Source of the DNA: Lutraria lutraria
Lineage: Eukaryota > Mollusca > Bivalvia > Venerida > Mactridae
Assembly: GCA_964023205.1 (NCBI GenBank)
Contig: OZ026843.1
Span: 4,759,029 to 4,823,028 of the forward strand
Length of the DNA stretch: 64,000 nucleotides
Reading direction: 5' to 3'
This document shows positions 1 through 11,179 of the stretch, piece by piece. The position numbers and the translations under genes are program-made. Position 1 is the stretch's first letter. Each line of letters opens with the position of its first letter. The notes below the pieces were generated by a model. The model did not search any database and was not told the origin of the DNA. It saw only the letters and a list, made by a program, of their open reading frames with translations.

Positions 1-107
1 ATATCTCAGTATGTAACTCCAATCCTTAGTTAAACGACCACCTGTCTTCAGAGACCACATTTTCATTCTCCATTGAGTGGTCGCTTAAGACAGGTTTTAC
101 TGTATTG
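1..107. repeat. Terminal-repeat-like remnant of a DNA transposon
   Basis: Two opposed blocks, a 'gaccacctgtcttcagagaccac' style block near 28-60 and 'gagtggtcgcttaagacag' at about 74-92, end in 'tttactgta'. A similar 'accacctgtca' block lies near 988-998, on the other side of the transposase relic. These may be the degraded ends of that element, but the window starts inside or next to it, so the boundary cannot be fixed. Confidence 0.35.
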
Positions 108-184
108 TGTAATATTTAAAAAAGAACCGACTTATAAATAATGGGCAAAATGACTTTCGATTTCCCCCAAAGTACTTCCCGTGG

Positions 185-965
185 TTAGAAATACGAAACT
201 TCTGTCTGTGAATACATTTCTGAAATGCGTCACGGATGACTGATTAGGATATACCTCAGAGACACTGACAAACAGCTGAGCCAAGAGCTTGGTCTTGAGT
301 GATATCGTCAGGGAGCAAGATCGGTTGAGTATGGTATGTGCGACAAGACGGTTACCTTTTCCGACTTGGTTTATAATACCAGATGAATGAGCTGGAACAT
401 TATCATGCAGTAGGCAAAAATGTTGAAAGCCAGAGCCTGGATGTCATTTTTTTTGGATAATATATCTTGAGCTTTCTAAGAAAACATCACGGTAATACCG
501 ACCAGTGCCACGTTTGCCATTAGGCATAAAAATTTGTTTGGCTATTCTGTCACATGAGAAGAATATGGCATAGATAGCCTTTTTTGCTCATAGCCCTTTT
601 GACAACTACAGGCCGTTTACCGCGTTTGATAAGCCATATCTTGTTTCCAATTTTTCTAACTGTCTATAGTTGAAATTTGGAAACTTTTTGAGCAATTGTT
701 TTGCCGTTTGTACGCGTATCCTTTTTGATCATCTGTCAATAGAGGGGGTATCCATATATTAATCCATTAATATTTAGTACTTAAAAATACTCTTCAGAAT
801 GAAATTTACTCTCAATAGTGAAATACCAACAGCTTTGGCAACATCGCGAATCCTATATCTGCCATCATCCCTTTCAGTCATTTCCCTGACTTTGGAGACA
901 TCAGTTAATCCTCTTGCAGTCACCGGTCGTTCTGATTTTGCAGATTTTTAACTGCCTCCGTACAA
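185..965 (-). pseudogene. Mariner/Tc1-type transposase relic
   Basis: Reading the minus strand from about 960 down to 190 gives, in shifting frames, a helix-turn-helix region (VREMTERDDGRYRIRDVAKAV near 905-840), a central block with GKRGTGRYYRDVF (about 535-490), and the catalytic block LLHDNVPAHSSG (about 415-380). The LHDN-x-x-x-H block carries the second catalytic aspartate of mariner transposases. Stops and frameshifts break the frame repeatedly, so no full protein can be made. The family is DDE/D transposase of the mariner superfamily; the subfamily is not resolved. There is no sign of host use. Confidence 0.7.
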
Positions 966-1324
966 AAAACAAAACTCATTTTCAAACAACCACCTGTCAC
1001 ATAAGATACCTTAAGGGAACCATAAACCTACCGCAATTAGTTAAAAATTAGCTTCAATGAATGACCGAGTTAAAAATACACAACACGCTTTCCAACATTT
1101 TTTCAATAGTGGTCAACCAGTGGCTCTCTTGAAATAAAGATTCTTGACAATTTTGTGTTGAACTTAATATTCATGTACATACATTTGTACCATCGTAAAG
1201 GTATTGAATAGAGCTTTCCAGACGTATCAATATTAGTGAAATCGTACAAACTGTTTCGTGTTCTAGTACAATACACATTACATATCGAACATCCCTCGTA
1301 GTATTTAGATAGAACCAACGACTT

Positions 1325-1530
1325 ATCGTAAGCTAGTTGGAAAGTTTCCTCCTATGTGAAATGGTCCCGGTCGTGAGATTCGAACTCAGAATGGTTGAGG
1401 GCTAAAGATAACTATCCACGTGGTCACGAACACTTGGGTCACGGAGGCACGTAATTAGGCTACCAGTCCATTGGATAAAGTCCCAGAAAAGTGTTTAGGT
1501 GAACCGGCCGTCGTATACTAGTATAACAAA
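1325..1530 (+). repeat. tRNA-derived SINE-like repeat
   Basis: A B-box-like motif (gattcgaactc) lies near 1378-1388, and a tail block 'ttaggtgaaccggccgtcgt' at about 1495-1514. The same tail, 'ttaggtgaatcggccgccgt', occurs on the minus strand near 61070, next to another tRNA-like head. The shared head-tail layout suggests a pol III-transcribed SINE family. Confidence 0.4.
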
Positions 1531-1557
1531 ACTACTGTTGAACTCACTGACTGCATA

Positions 1558-1755
1558 TACAGTATACCCTCTCCACAGCGGCCCTCTCTTTATTAACAAC
1601 TTCCCTTTAGCGACAGCATGATTTTTTCCCAATGCATAATTACTATTATATCACTGCATGTATTAATTTAACCCCTCTAGAGTGACTACCTTTCAACAAC
1701 AACAACCTAATTTTGCTGCTTCCAAAATGTGTTGCTTTCGAGAGGTTACACTGTA
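1558..1755. mobile_element. MITE family A, copy 1 (TACAGT...ACTGTA ends)
   Basis: It starts TACAGTATACCCTCTCC and ends with gagaggttacactgta, so the ends are inverted repeats of about 17 bp. It holds a central block with 'cctctagagtg' and 'caacaacaacaacc'. Four more copies lie at 6558, 10614, 37307 and 38755. A TA target site and CAGT-type ends suit Tc1/mariner or pogo-type mobilisation; that assignment is inference. Confidence 0.7.
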
Positions 1756-2067
1756 ATGTTATAAATATTTGAATGGAATGTAACTTAACTTAGACCTCAC
1801 AAAATACAGTAAATAACAGTTGAAATAAAAATTAAGCCCGAACACGCCCTTCATTAAATCGTTGTTATAGTCATAATGAAGTAATCATCCGGGTCCACAG
1901 GAAGTCACTATAACCATGCTCTACTGTATATGAAAACGATTAAAGTTTGTAAGTTGCGCTCACGAATTTTGTTGTGCTCAATTTTTGACTCATTTTATTT
2001 TTTGAAACCATTTCAGGAAAGGATTTGTTAAATTGATTATAAAGACTATAAAATAATCTGTAGAAAA

Positions 2068-2948
2068 ATGGACAAGAAGAAAGGCAAGTATAGTACATAA
2101 AGTAATAAGTTATTGAATTAATAAAGTAAAATTATCATTTTTATTGAAAATTGAGAAGCTAAGATTTTGATAGTGACCAATTTTGGACGGTCGAGGGAGA
2201 GTTAGTAAGAGACAGAGACAGAGAAAGAGGAGAGGGAGCTGGATGAGGTATGGAGAGGGGGATGAGAGAAAGAGGGAGGGAGATAGGGAAGTTGGAAAAG
2301 AGTGGGAGAGGAAGGAAGAGAGGGAGATATTGAGGTAGTGATAGAGAGGGAGGGGAGAGGAAGGGAGGGACCGAGGGAGGTAGAAAGAGAGAGGGACACA
2401 GGGAGGGAGGGAAGTGGAAGAGGAGTAATAAGAGAGGAAGGTATGAAGAGAGTGGGAGGTAGGAAGAGGAGGAGATATTTGGGTAGGGAGAGAGAGGGAG
2501 AGAGAGAGGGGGGGAGGTTGAAGGAGAAAGTTGGGGATGGCATAAGGGAGGTACGGAGGGAGAGGGAGGATGATGAGAGAGGGGCATGGGGGGAGCGAGG
2601 GAGAGGTAGACCAAATAATTTTGAAACAAAAAGTGGCAATTTTGTCTTGTTGAATTGTAAATAAATAAATAAATATTGAAAACCCATCCGAAGAAAATCT
2701 TTTGATGAGCTAGTTATTATTTTATGTCGTTTTGACGATGCAAGTACGTATTTGAAAGATATGAGTTGTTATCTGCAGGTGGAAAAAAATCAGGCGGTGG
2801 AGGAGGTGATGGAGGAGGTGGTGGTGGGGATAGCGGCGGAGGTGGATGTGGTGATGGTGGTGGTGGCGGTGGTGGCAGCGGTGGAGGAGGCTGTGGAGGA
2901 GATGGTGGCGGTGGCGGTGGAGGCGGTGGTTGCGGTGGAGGTGGTTAA
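2068..2948 (+). CDS. Candidate spliced glycine-rich small protein
   Basis: Exon 2068-2083 opens with ATG and encodes MDKKK plus one base. It ends AAAG followed by gcaagt, a perfect GC-type donor. After a 695-bp intron, an acceptor (ttatctgcag) leads into exon 2779-2948, which restores the frame exactly and ends in TAA. The predicted protein is 61 residues: a short lysine-rich start, then almost pure glycine with scattered D, S and four C, in GGGGCGDGG-like repeats. There is no signal peptide, so it should be intracellular if real. An acceptor-like 'accatttcag' upstream of the ATG (near 2018) hints at an earlier 5' UTR exon, and AATAAA follows at 3026. The function is unknown. The main alternative is a chance reading of a (GGN)n microsatellite; the matching phase and polyA signal argue moderately for a gene. 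Confidence 0.4.
2190..2612. repeat. Purine-rich (GA/GGA) low-complexity tract
   Basis: About 420 bp of almost uninterrupted A/G on the plus strand. It lies inside the proposed GC-AG intron. Long open frames on both strands here come from composition and are not genes. Confidence 0.9.
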
Positions 2949-3025
2949 CGTATGGCTGTATTGGTGGTTGCTGTACAAGAATGTTTGTTGTTTGCGAAAC
3001 AAAGTTATGACAAAACAAATGTGAT

Positions 3026-3031
3026 AATAAA
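3026..3031 (+). terminator. Polyadenylation signal AATAAA
   Basis: AATAAA lies 78 bp after the stop codon of the glycine-rich reading frame, at a distance usual for animal mRNAs. Confidence 0.45.
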
Positions 3032-3821
3032 ACGTAATATGCAAATACATGAAGTTTATTTTCGTTCATTTTATAAAAGTACATATTGTAAAAGCTGAGA
3101 CGTTATGAAGGATTACGAACGACAACTCTGGAAAGAAATTTAAAAAAACTAAGCTTTTCAAAGAGCTGACGGCTGATAGTATGTAACACATAGTTCCCAC
3201 ATCTACAATATTTAATTCCCTTAGCGGCCATCTTGCTTGGCAAATTCAACAGGCATTGATAGAAGATATTTATATTTTTGTTTTGATAATTCGGAATATA
3301 GGATATTCATATGTGATAATGACATTTTCTTAAATCTGATGTGCTTATGGCATAAACAACTTCATGATTAAATTAACTTTTATAAAATGAGTAGTTTAAT
3401 AACCAATTTTCAGATTTCTTTGTATTAGGCACATAAGAAATTTGCCTAGCAAAATGGCCACCAAGGGAGGTAAATATTGTAGACGTGGGAACTATGATCA
3501 ACCTTTTTTCGACTGTCTTTAATCAAAGACTACTTTATCTATACTGTGCAAAAACAATATGTGTCCCTTCCCTTCAATGTGTATGTCTATAACTCTTTGT
3601 ACATAAAGACGAAGACACATAAGTGTATATAAGTCATTGATAAAGAGAAAAAACAACATGAAATCGATGGAGCATGTGTTTGTTCACTATAACTATCACG
3701 GCAATTTAGGAATTTCCTAAAATCATACTTATGGCTTTAACTGTGTTAATAACATCAAAGAAACGTCACGACTGACTATCTTTTTTGAAGACATTTCTTG
3801 TTTTGACCTAACTAAATATTG
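3032..3821. other. Gene-free AT-rich stretch
   Basis: I see no coding exon, RNA gene or clear mobile element. A loose inverted match, 'cacatagttcccacatctacaatattta' style at about 3187-3215 against 'aaatattgtagacgtgggaactatg' at about 3472-3497, with 'gccatcttgcttggca' and 'gcctagcaaaatggcc' just inside, suggests a small foldback element of about 310 bp. Confidence 0.5.
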
Positions 3822-4033
3822 TTAACATGATCCGGTAAATAATTCACATTTCCGTCGTTCTTCTTCGGAAAGTAGTTCCCTCATATTCTTCCGCGTGACG
3901 TAAGTTAACTTCCCACTGTCATGAAAATACACTTGCGACTTGTAAACCTCTGTTACTTTGGTGTTGTCTCCAATATTTCGAATTCTTTTGAACAAGACTG
4001 GTCTCTCTATCGACTTCTTCATCGTCCAGGCGT
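3822..4033 (-). CDS. Candidate terminal exon, unknown protein
   Basis: The minus strand has a good acceptor (ctgatattcag, exon start 4033) followed by an open frame of about 66 codons to a stop at 3822. The predicted segment is basic and non-repetitive, with patches such as RKNMRELLSEEERRKCELF that look like a real soluble helical protein. An ATG lies 11 bp inside the exon (4022). I do not recognise the family, and no upstream exon is evident. It could be the last exon of a host gene, part of an unrecognised transposon, or chance. Confidence 0.25.
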
Positions 4034-4039
4034 CTGAAT

Positions 4040-5560
4040 ATCAGATAAAACAGTTCAGTCATCATATTTTAACTTCTTACATAGTGCGATTTATTTGAGT
4101 CTCAAAGTTGAATAATAACACGGTCGCTGAAAACATTTGTTTTACAGAGTATAATAAACTAATGAAATTGAATCGAAAAAATAGGCATGCTGCAAACTTG
4201 CAAATATTTTTTTCTTCGATGGTCTTTGTTTAGTGATGTGACTGTATCTCTTACCCCGATGATGTACGGACGGTACACTCCCCATTGTGACTCCAAATAT
4301 GTCAATAACTCGTCATGACAATATCCATAGTCCCGTTACACAGACAGTCTGAAAATACGGCAATTATTTGATATGCATGATTTTAAAGCATGGTATAACA
4401 TGATCTCTAGAATCTGGTGGCTGTTGCTCACAGGTTCACCTGTACTGAAACCCTCTGCTTAGAACAGTTTTAGGTTTTAGGATTTGAGTGATTTTCCAAT
4501 TTGAAATAATATACGACGAAAGGTTTTATTTAACAATGTACTTTTTTTCGGATGAGAAGGGTTTGTTTGAGGTTAACCTATCATAGATTGTCCAAATTAA
4601 GCAACACTTCGTTTCATTGGTTGAATAATTAAAACTATCGACAAATACCACATGCGATAGAACATATGAAGTGGTCTTTACTCAGAAATTGAAATTAAGC
4701 GCTAATGTTTATGTTGGAAATAAAAATATTGGTCTTTTGTACTTGGTGGTCTCTATTCATAGGTGATCAAATCTGGGTCAAAGGTCACCGATAAATATAA
4801 GTAACCCGTGAACAATGGTCACTCTTGGACGCAAGCTAACTGATACAAAATATTAAACCAGTCCACGAAAAAACGATAATTCAAAATTAATGCCACATTT
4901 CTTCGCTTCTTTTGATGGTCACAGTTTACGGGTTTACTGTATTCCTCTGGTATCATTATTCGTGACACTTCACCCTTTTAAATAAACAGGTAGGTATAAA
5001 AGACAGACAACACGTATTGTGTACTGGACGTCTTAGACTTTTTGCACATCTACTTAGTCAAACAAAATGTACTTAACTCGATTGTTTGATTTTCAAAAAT
5101 TTGAATAAAAATCCACACTTGGCCTGTGACCATACAAATACTTGAGAGATCGACCAATACACTGATATACATGTACATGAAGTTGATTTATTAAAGTCCC
5201 ATTAGCATATAAATTTATGGGTCGTAATAGTTTCTGTTAGTCCTATAACAGAGGAATCTGGTGTGTTTTCCTCACGTGTATACTTAATAGCAAGAAAAAA
5301 TGTTTCCAAAACCAGTATTGTATTTTTTTCAATATCATTGAAATAAATACTATCTAACCCCAAAAATAAAGACTGTACACAACGCCATACTGCAACCCCG
5401 CTTGGATTAATTAATTCCTAAGATTTATAATCTAGTTTAACGACGTTTTTTTACAGTATTTAAGTTAAATACTCGCGCGTAGTTAAGCTAAACAGTTTCC
5501 TGTATTACGCACCTGTAAAAACCTTGGTCTACGCACTTACAAGTTCTCAAAATATGTAAC
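4040..5560. other. Gene-free stretch with a dispersed repeat
   Basis: No gene is seen. About 4741-4945 holds a copy of a repeat rich in 'ggtcA' words (ggtggtctctattcatagg, ggtcaccgataaatataag, ending in tttacgggtttactgta). Related sequences occur near 12785-12870, 13556-13640 and 33235-33320. Confidence 0.4.
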
Positions 5561-5720
5561 AACAGTGGTGGAGGACGAATGGTCTAAACAGAATATTGTC
5601 ACAGAGGACCAGCCCCGCACCAAGGGTTCGAACTCAAGAAACCGACCCTAATGACGCGAGTTTATCAGACTGACTTCCAAAGTCCTTCAATTTTGGTTCA
5701 ATTCTCGGGTACATTTGTTC
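5560..5720 (-). repeat. tRNA-like SINE fragment
   Basis: The minus strand contains gagttcgaacccttggtgcg (5617-5636), a near-ideal T-arm/B-box. No cloverleaf can be closed around it, so it is a SINE-type relic and not a tRNA gene. Confidence 0.4.
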
Positions 5721-6557
5721 TCTATCTTACCCTACAGTAAAACTGTCAGCTAAAGTACTAGTCATGATTCGTTTCATTTAAAGGGGCATATCCTACAACT
5801 TGGTGCATCTAGAATCAAGGCAAAATGATGATAAATTAGAAGCTTGTAGAAAAAAGCCGACTGAGATTTTGTTTTAAAATGTACACTAATTATTCTGAGA
5901 GAGTATACTGCATAACATTTCAAAGTCTCCAAGTAATAAATGTACATTTATTGTCAGTCTGTATACCATTACTAGAAATGATTTTGCATGTTTTCAGTAA
6001 GCGGGTTTTGTGGTAAGCATGTTTACTCAAATTTTTATTGCCGCGAATAGCTAACATCCAACAAATCCCCGATCATTTCTAAAAATCCATAATGAATGTG
6101 GTTGTTATAAATGTGTGAAAGTTTGTCTCCCCGAAAATGCCGACGTTCTAAAAAACGCAAAATAATGTAACCACGAAAGTTTCTAGTAATACAGTAATCC
6201 AGAAATTGATTTTCATCTCATGTTTTTCTATTCTATATCAGTATACTAGAACATCACACACATCTTAATACATTTCCACATAATCTAAATGATCAATTCC
6301 TGTTAAAATCTGCGCATTTATTTTGCTGAGTTTCATGTTCGGTTTTGAATGAGGCCGTTTGTAGATCAGATAAATACAATCCTAGAAATTTCAGTGATAA
6401 ACAGGAAAATTTATTTAAGTGTTTAAAGATGGTACATCCTGTTATTTGTGATGAAACAATGATAATAACATTTGTACATTGACATTGATTTACAATATAC
6501 AATATTAAATTTCAATTAGTGTCCTGTTTAACACAAAATCATGTGATTTTAAATAAG
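5721..6557. other. Gene-free stretch
   Basis: I see no gene. 'ttaaaggggcatatcctac' near 5779 resembles one end of the TTAA-flanked MITE found complete at 54107-54308, but the partner end is not visible. Confidence 0.4.
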
Positions 6558-6737
6558 TACAGTAACACCTCTCCAGAGCGGCCCTCTCTTGAGCGACAAT
6601 CCCCCTTTAACAACAGCATGATTTTTCCCCACTGTATGATTACACTATTAACTTAAACTCTCTACAGCAAAAACTTCTAAACAGCGACATAATTTTGCTT
6701 TTCCCAAAGGGTGTTGCTATGGAGAGGTCACACTGTA
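6558..6737. mobile_element. MITE family A, copy 2
   Basis: TACAGTAACACCTCTCCAGA at the left and ggagaggtcacactgta at the right form terminal inverted repeats. The interior matches copies 1 and 3, including 'cccaaagggtgttgctatgg'. Confidence 0.75.
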
Positions 6738-7242
6738 TATAAACTATTTGAATTACATTGAGAAAAAATAAGCTTTTGCTATCTATTTCGAAGCTAAAGT
6801 TTAATTAATTTTTATTTTACATTTGTAAATACATGCTGGGAGATTATTTACCTCTTTTTCGGGCTGTGTACTTTAGATAGTGACAATTGTTGACTAAATG
6901 GGTTGAAAATCACAAAACTTGAAATTTATTTCCAAGCTTTAATCTTACGTTTTACATACATTATATATATGTGTTCGTTAAGAAAACATTGGTTAACAAA
7001 CTGTAAACTGTAAAACGAGTCACAAGATAGAGTACATTTACATACATACTCATATATCACAAAACATACAGTAGGTCTGAAAATGAGAATTTAGTAAATA
7101 GAAAAAAGTATCTAACCAATATAAAGCGATTTCTTACTATATCATTCCACGAAGTTATTAGTTTTTGGCCTACATGTATTTAATGCCAGTTTGATGGTAT
7201 ATATTATAAATCTTAGAAAGACATGTTACTCAGAATAAAATA

Positions 7243-7580
7243 AAACTAGAGCTGTCACAGAAGTGACTAATACAGCCGCTGCCGCTTTGACGCTAATAAT
7301 GCAATAGTACACTAACGGTTAAGTTCAAGGGGACATAACTCTGCAATGAGTGAATCGCTGGGCATGAAAATGGTGTCTTGCACATCTACGCTTGATGTTG
7401 ATAACATATTTCAAGCTTTATTGCAATCGCAAAATAATGTGGAAGTAGTTCGCTCCACAAACTTTTATGTGGACGGACGGACCGACCTACCAACGATCGA
7501 CCGACCAACCGACAGAGTGACTCCAATATATCCCCTCTCTAACTTCATTTGCGAGGGTATAATAATACCTCTGAAATTAA
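7243..7580. repeat. Dispersed repeat with GAGCTGTCAC head and GGAC/CGACC tract
   Basis: It begins near 'agagctgtcacagaagtgac' and holds a 'ggacggacggaccgacc' tract at about 7472-7488. It ends near 'gcgagggtataata'. A second head, 'agagctgtcagtaagacagc', starts at about 7672. I know this pattern as a repeat type from bivalve genomes, from memory only. The 79-codon open frame inside it is not a gene. Confidence 0.5.
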
Positions 7581-7740
7581 TTTGAAGCATAACTCACATG
7601 TCAGTTATAAATATTTCAAATTTTAAAACTCTTGACAGCTCAGATTTCTAAGTCACTTTTAAAATATAACAAGAGCTGTCAGTAAGACAGCATGCTAGAT
7701 TGTTATCATGCAACTGCCATGGTAACTGCCTGATAACACA

Positions 7741-7771
7741 TGACCTGAGAACATTATGTGTTCTCAGGTCA
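7741..7771. repeat. Perfect short hairpin
   Basis: A 13-bp perfect inverted repeat (tgacctgagaaca and tgttctcaggtca) surrounds a 5-nt loop. Confidence 0.8.
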
Positions 7772-8111
7772 ATAGGATGCTATAGTAGCATGAGAACACT
7801 TTTTGGCTCCGCCCACTCGACTATTTAAATTAATGCGCGTATGTTTTTGTGTATTCAATTGTTGTTTTGAATATTTTTCACCAAATTTGTAATTGTTAAC
7901 AAATGATTTCTTTAATGTGAAATTAAATTTTGTGATCCATGGGAGTTTTTTTTATTATTTCGCCCAATTGTAGTGAACTATTTATCTGCGGATGTTGACT
8001 GTTTAAAGTGTGATTTGCCGGGTGACCGTTATCATCACACTAGCGAATTAAACGCTAAATTTTAGGTGAAATGACACTAAATTATGCTCCGAAAACTGAG
8101 TTACATGATAA

Positions 8112-8259
8112 ATAGAAACTCGGGTCACTGTCCGGTGAAAACAATGTTATCAGACTCGGCGATATCGTCCAGGGTGACTCGCTAAAGCTCGCCACCCTGG
8201 ACGATATCACCTCGCCTGATAACATTGTTCTCACCGGACAGTGACCCGAGTTTCTCTAT
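8112..8259. repeat. Long near-perfect inverted repeat (hairpin, arms about 65 bp)
   Basis: The left arm 8112-8176 and right arm 8193-8259 are reverse complements with only a few mismatches and two small indels, around a 16-nt loop. The arms run from 'atagaaactcgggtcactg' inward to 'gatatcgtccagggtg'. The RNA would fold into a pre-miRNA-sized or longer hairpin. The simplest reading is a foldback transposon or a collapsed palindromic repeat. Confidence 0.85.
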
Positions 8260-8339
8260 TTCTCACTGACTGATATTAAACAAAAAGTTGTCTAAAAGAC
8301 AATACCAATGTCTTTCTAGAAAGTATATTGAACAAGGAC

Positions 8340-8645
8340 TATAATTTGGGTTAAATCTGATAAAGATAAAGAGTTATCTAATTTGTGTGTCTGATACATA
8401 CCTCTGAACACTAGAGTGAAGTTCCAAGTAAATCCCATACATGGTTACTCATATACATGCATAATGGTATCTTCCATGCAACCACATTTTCATAGTCTAA
8501 AAAGGGGCCATAATTTGGCTACAATTTAACCAAGAGTTATCTAACATGTCTGTCTGATACTCTTCGACATTCACATGAAGTTTCAAGTCAATCCCATAAG
8601 TAGTTACTGAGATATGTGCATAATAATAACTCAAATGCAAATCTT
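8340..8645. repeat. Two diverged direct copies (about 165 bp apart)
   Basis: The words 'ataatttgg', 'agagttatctaa', 'gtctgata', 'gaagtt', 'aatcccata' and 'gttact' recur in the same order at about 8341-8460 and 8510-8625. This is a degenerate tandem core of the kind found in mollusc interspersed repeats. Confidence 0.6.
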
Positions 8646-10613
8646 AACCATATATGCAACATCAACGCTGACACTAAGGCGACTGGAATAGTTCTCCATA
8701 TGTTTCGAATAGTCAAGCTAAGGCAATGTAGAGATTTTATAACTCCAGCATTTACAAATACTGTACAGTCTAGTTAGAATGGGTAAACAATAAAATTACA
8801 AAACTTATAACATTTGCACTAACTGTGAATTGCCTGCTCTTTGGCCAGGGAGTACGTTAACTATGTTTAGGCCATCCTAACTAATGGAAGTCTAAGGTAT
8901 TGTAGCTGACATTATTTCTCCTTCGGCTGATCTTACCAAGAAAATCCTTGTAAATCTAGTGTCAAGAAAAGACATGACAGAATTTTTCAGAAATGACATT
9001 TAAAGATGTTTCTGATAGTGTGTGGAGGGGGGGGGGGGGGTAAAACACTCAATGCTGCAGCAATATTCATAAGCAGTAAAATAAGACAATAAAAGCATAT
9101 GTATGGGCGTGTGTCAAGCATACTTGACTCCGTGGCGCTTTGTTTAGCCCATATATGTTTCATTTAAACTTTTTATTTAGATATTGTCATTAGGCTTTAT
9201 TCAGTAAAGCTTCCTTTTGTTATATATGATTTGTTAGAACCTTATACTGTGTATAAGGTCTCTGGCTTTACAAAATAAAGCCCTTTCTCAATTCAATTTT
9301 GTGTCGTTTTTCATGTAACATACAAGCTTCACCAGTCACCAACACCATGAGGATTATAAAAGCATAAACTAACTCCCAGCAAATTGCTGATGAATTCAGG
9401 CACCTAAAATCAGGCCATTAGAATAAAGAAAATAATTAGTATACATAGTTACATTATGTAAAATAAAATGAAACAAGATTAACTGCAGTTTACATGTATA
9501 TTCTTGTTAGAATGTAATAACACACATAGAAATCACCTTATTTAAAATCAAAACAATACAATAAACATCTATGATAAACATCAAATTAAGAGCTCCGTGA
9601 GCTGCGGAGTGCCAAAGCTCGTCTATTCACTGCCTCAGTGAAATCTATCCATCTATGAAGTTTCATGTTGCTATCTCTTATAGTTTCTGAGCTACATTAA
9701 AGTTTTGCACAGACGTAGATGACACAGTGATCAGAACAGCTCTACATTTTCGTCTAAAACAGGCCAGCTAAATATAATTCCAAATAAACAAAATGTCATA
9801 CAAAAATGACAATAATATTAGTAATAATTTACTATACATAACACTATATTAGATAATAGAAAAAACACAAAACCACTAAAAATGTGTTTTAATCCATCAC
9901 TAATTCATGTTGATCATGAAAAAATTAAAATGTAATTCACCAAACCATGTTAGCAATAGTAACCACTCTCTTGCCTAAAACAGTTAGACACAAACAAGCT
10001 CTTTTGTGAATTACTTTATTAGATATCCCATAATGGAAAATTGCATAAAACCATATTATTTTCAATTCTGTTTAAACCTTTAAACCTCCTTTCCCTAACG
10101 TTAAAGAAAGTACAATGTGATATCATATTCTACAATAATTTATACTTCATGTTCAATGAATTAGTACTGTACATTTTGTATGTGAATTACGCTACTTTGA
10201 ACCATGTTAAAAAACATGTCTTTAACCGCCACTAAATTGTCCTAGAATAAGTTAGCGGCGGAATGCTTATCTACAAGATAGAATGTTTTGATAACATAGG
10301 ATGGAAAAGGAGATGAACAATTAATTGAATTGAGGGGGGTGGGGGGCGGCTGCATATGGTTACTTTGTGATGGCCTCATTGGCAGGGTCAATGCAGTGTA
10401 CTATATACATGGCAATGGCAAAATTCTCAAATATTTCTCAACAGTTGGTTAAAGTTTTTTTTCAATTAGATAAAGTAAAAATAGCAGCTAGAGACACAAT
10501 TTTACCTAGATTGCAACAATCCATAATGAATACATTGCGATCACAGTGAACTGATACACATGTACAATTCAAAGCACTTATACAATGAGCAACAATAATC
10601 AAATTGATACATA
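8646..10613. other. Gene-free AT-rich stretch with minor repeats
   Basis: No gene is seen. It holds a run of 14 G at 9027-9040, a small hairpin (accttatac and gtataaggt near 9239-9259) followed by 'aataaagccctttctc', which could be a retroelement 3' end, and an 'agctccgtgagctgcggag' repeat head at about 9590. A related 'aactccgcgagtcgg' occurs near 12541. Confidence 0.5.
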
Positions 10614-10795
10614 TACAGTACAACCTCTCCAGAGCGACCCTCTCTTGAGAAACAACCTCCCTTCAACAACAGCATGATTTTCCCCCACTGCACGATTTAA
10701 ACTTTTTTTAACCTCTCTAGAGCAACATCTTCTCAACAACATCAACATAATTTTGCTACTCCTGAAGGGTGTTGCTTTGGAGAGTTTGCACTGTA
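10614..10795. mobile_element. MITE family A, copy 3
   Basis: TACAGTACAACCTCTCCAGA at the left and ggagagtttgcactgta at the right are inverted repeats. It is the cleanest single-unit copy in the window. On the minus strand its interior contains the block (ctctagagaggtt, cgtgcagtg, gggaggttgtt) that is amplified at 37.4-38.6 kb. It lies just 3' of the last PARP exon. Confidence 0.8.
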
Positions 10796-10901
10796 CATTA
10801 GTATTCACAGCAGTGCTTTAAAATAAATGTGTTTATTGAATTGGACGTTCACACAGTATTTGGTTCACAACATTCACATAATATGCATCAAGATATTGGA
10901 A

Positions 10902-11179
10902 TTATTTAAAAGTTATCAGAAATGGATATGCCCGTGAGTTGTGGAAAATAACAAAGAAGTTCGGATTCTGGACGTTGTCAGTAGAAGAATCACAAGTTCT
11001 GTCAGGTGCTTTTGGACTTAAAGGTGGATACCTAATTCCTTGGGAACCAAACGCATAATCACCAGTCAGTACGTGTGCAAAGTAAATGTACTTTTGGCCA
11101 ATCACATCTTGACTACAATATCCCTTAACAGTTGTTGAAGCGTTCACAGCAAATTATACACCAACACCATGCGAGGCTC
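10902..11179 (-). pseudogene. PARP catalytic domain, last exon
   Basis: The acceptor cttcctgtag precedes 11179, and the first two bases complete a glycine codon begun in the previous exon. The translation runs GASHGVGV, TAA (11156-11154), FAVNAS, then the YFAHVLTG strand and a DNVQNPNFFVIF / AYPFLITF ending with a stop at 10902. The family has tyrosine (of H-Y-E) exactly where the TAA stands. Confidence 0.75.

Noticed and set aside
2159..2687. Several long open frames (up to 161 codons) on both strands
   Set aside because: They come from a purine-only tract; composition is proline/serine/leucine or arginine/glutamate/glycine only, and they overlap each other on both strands.
2722..3084. Histidine-rich frame of 120 codons on the minus strand
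   Set aside because: It is the antisense of the GGN repeat exon (CAC/CAT runs); no start context or splice support.
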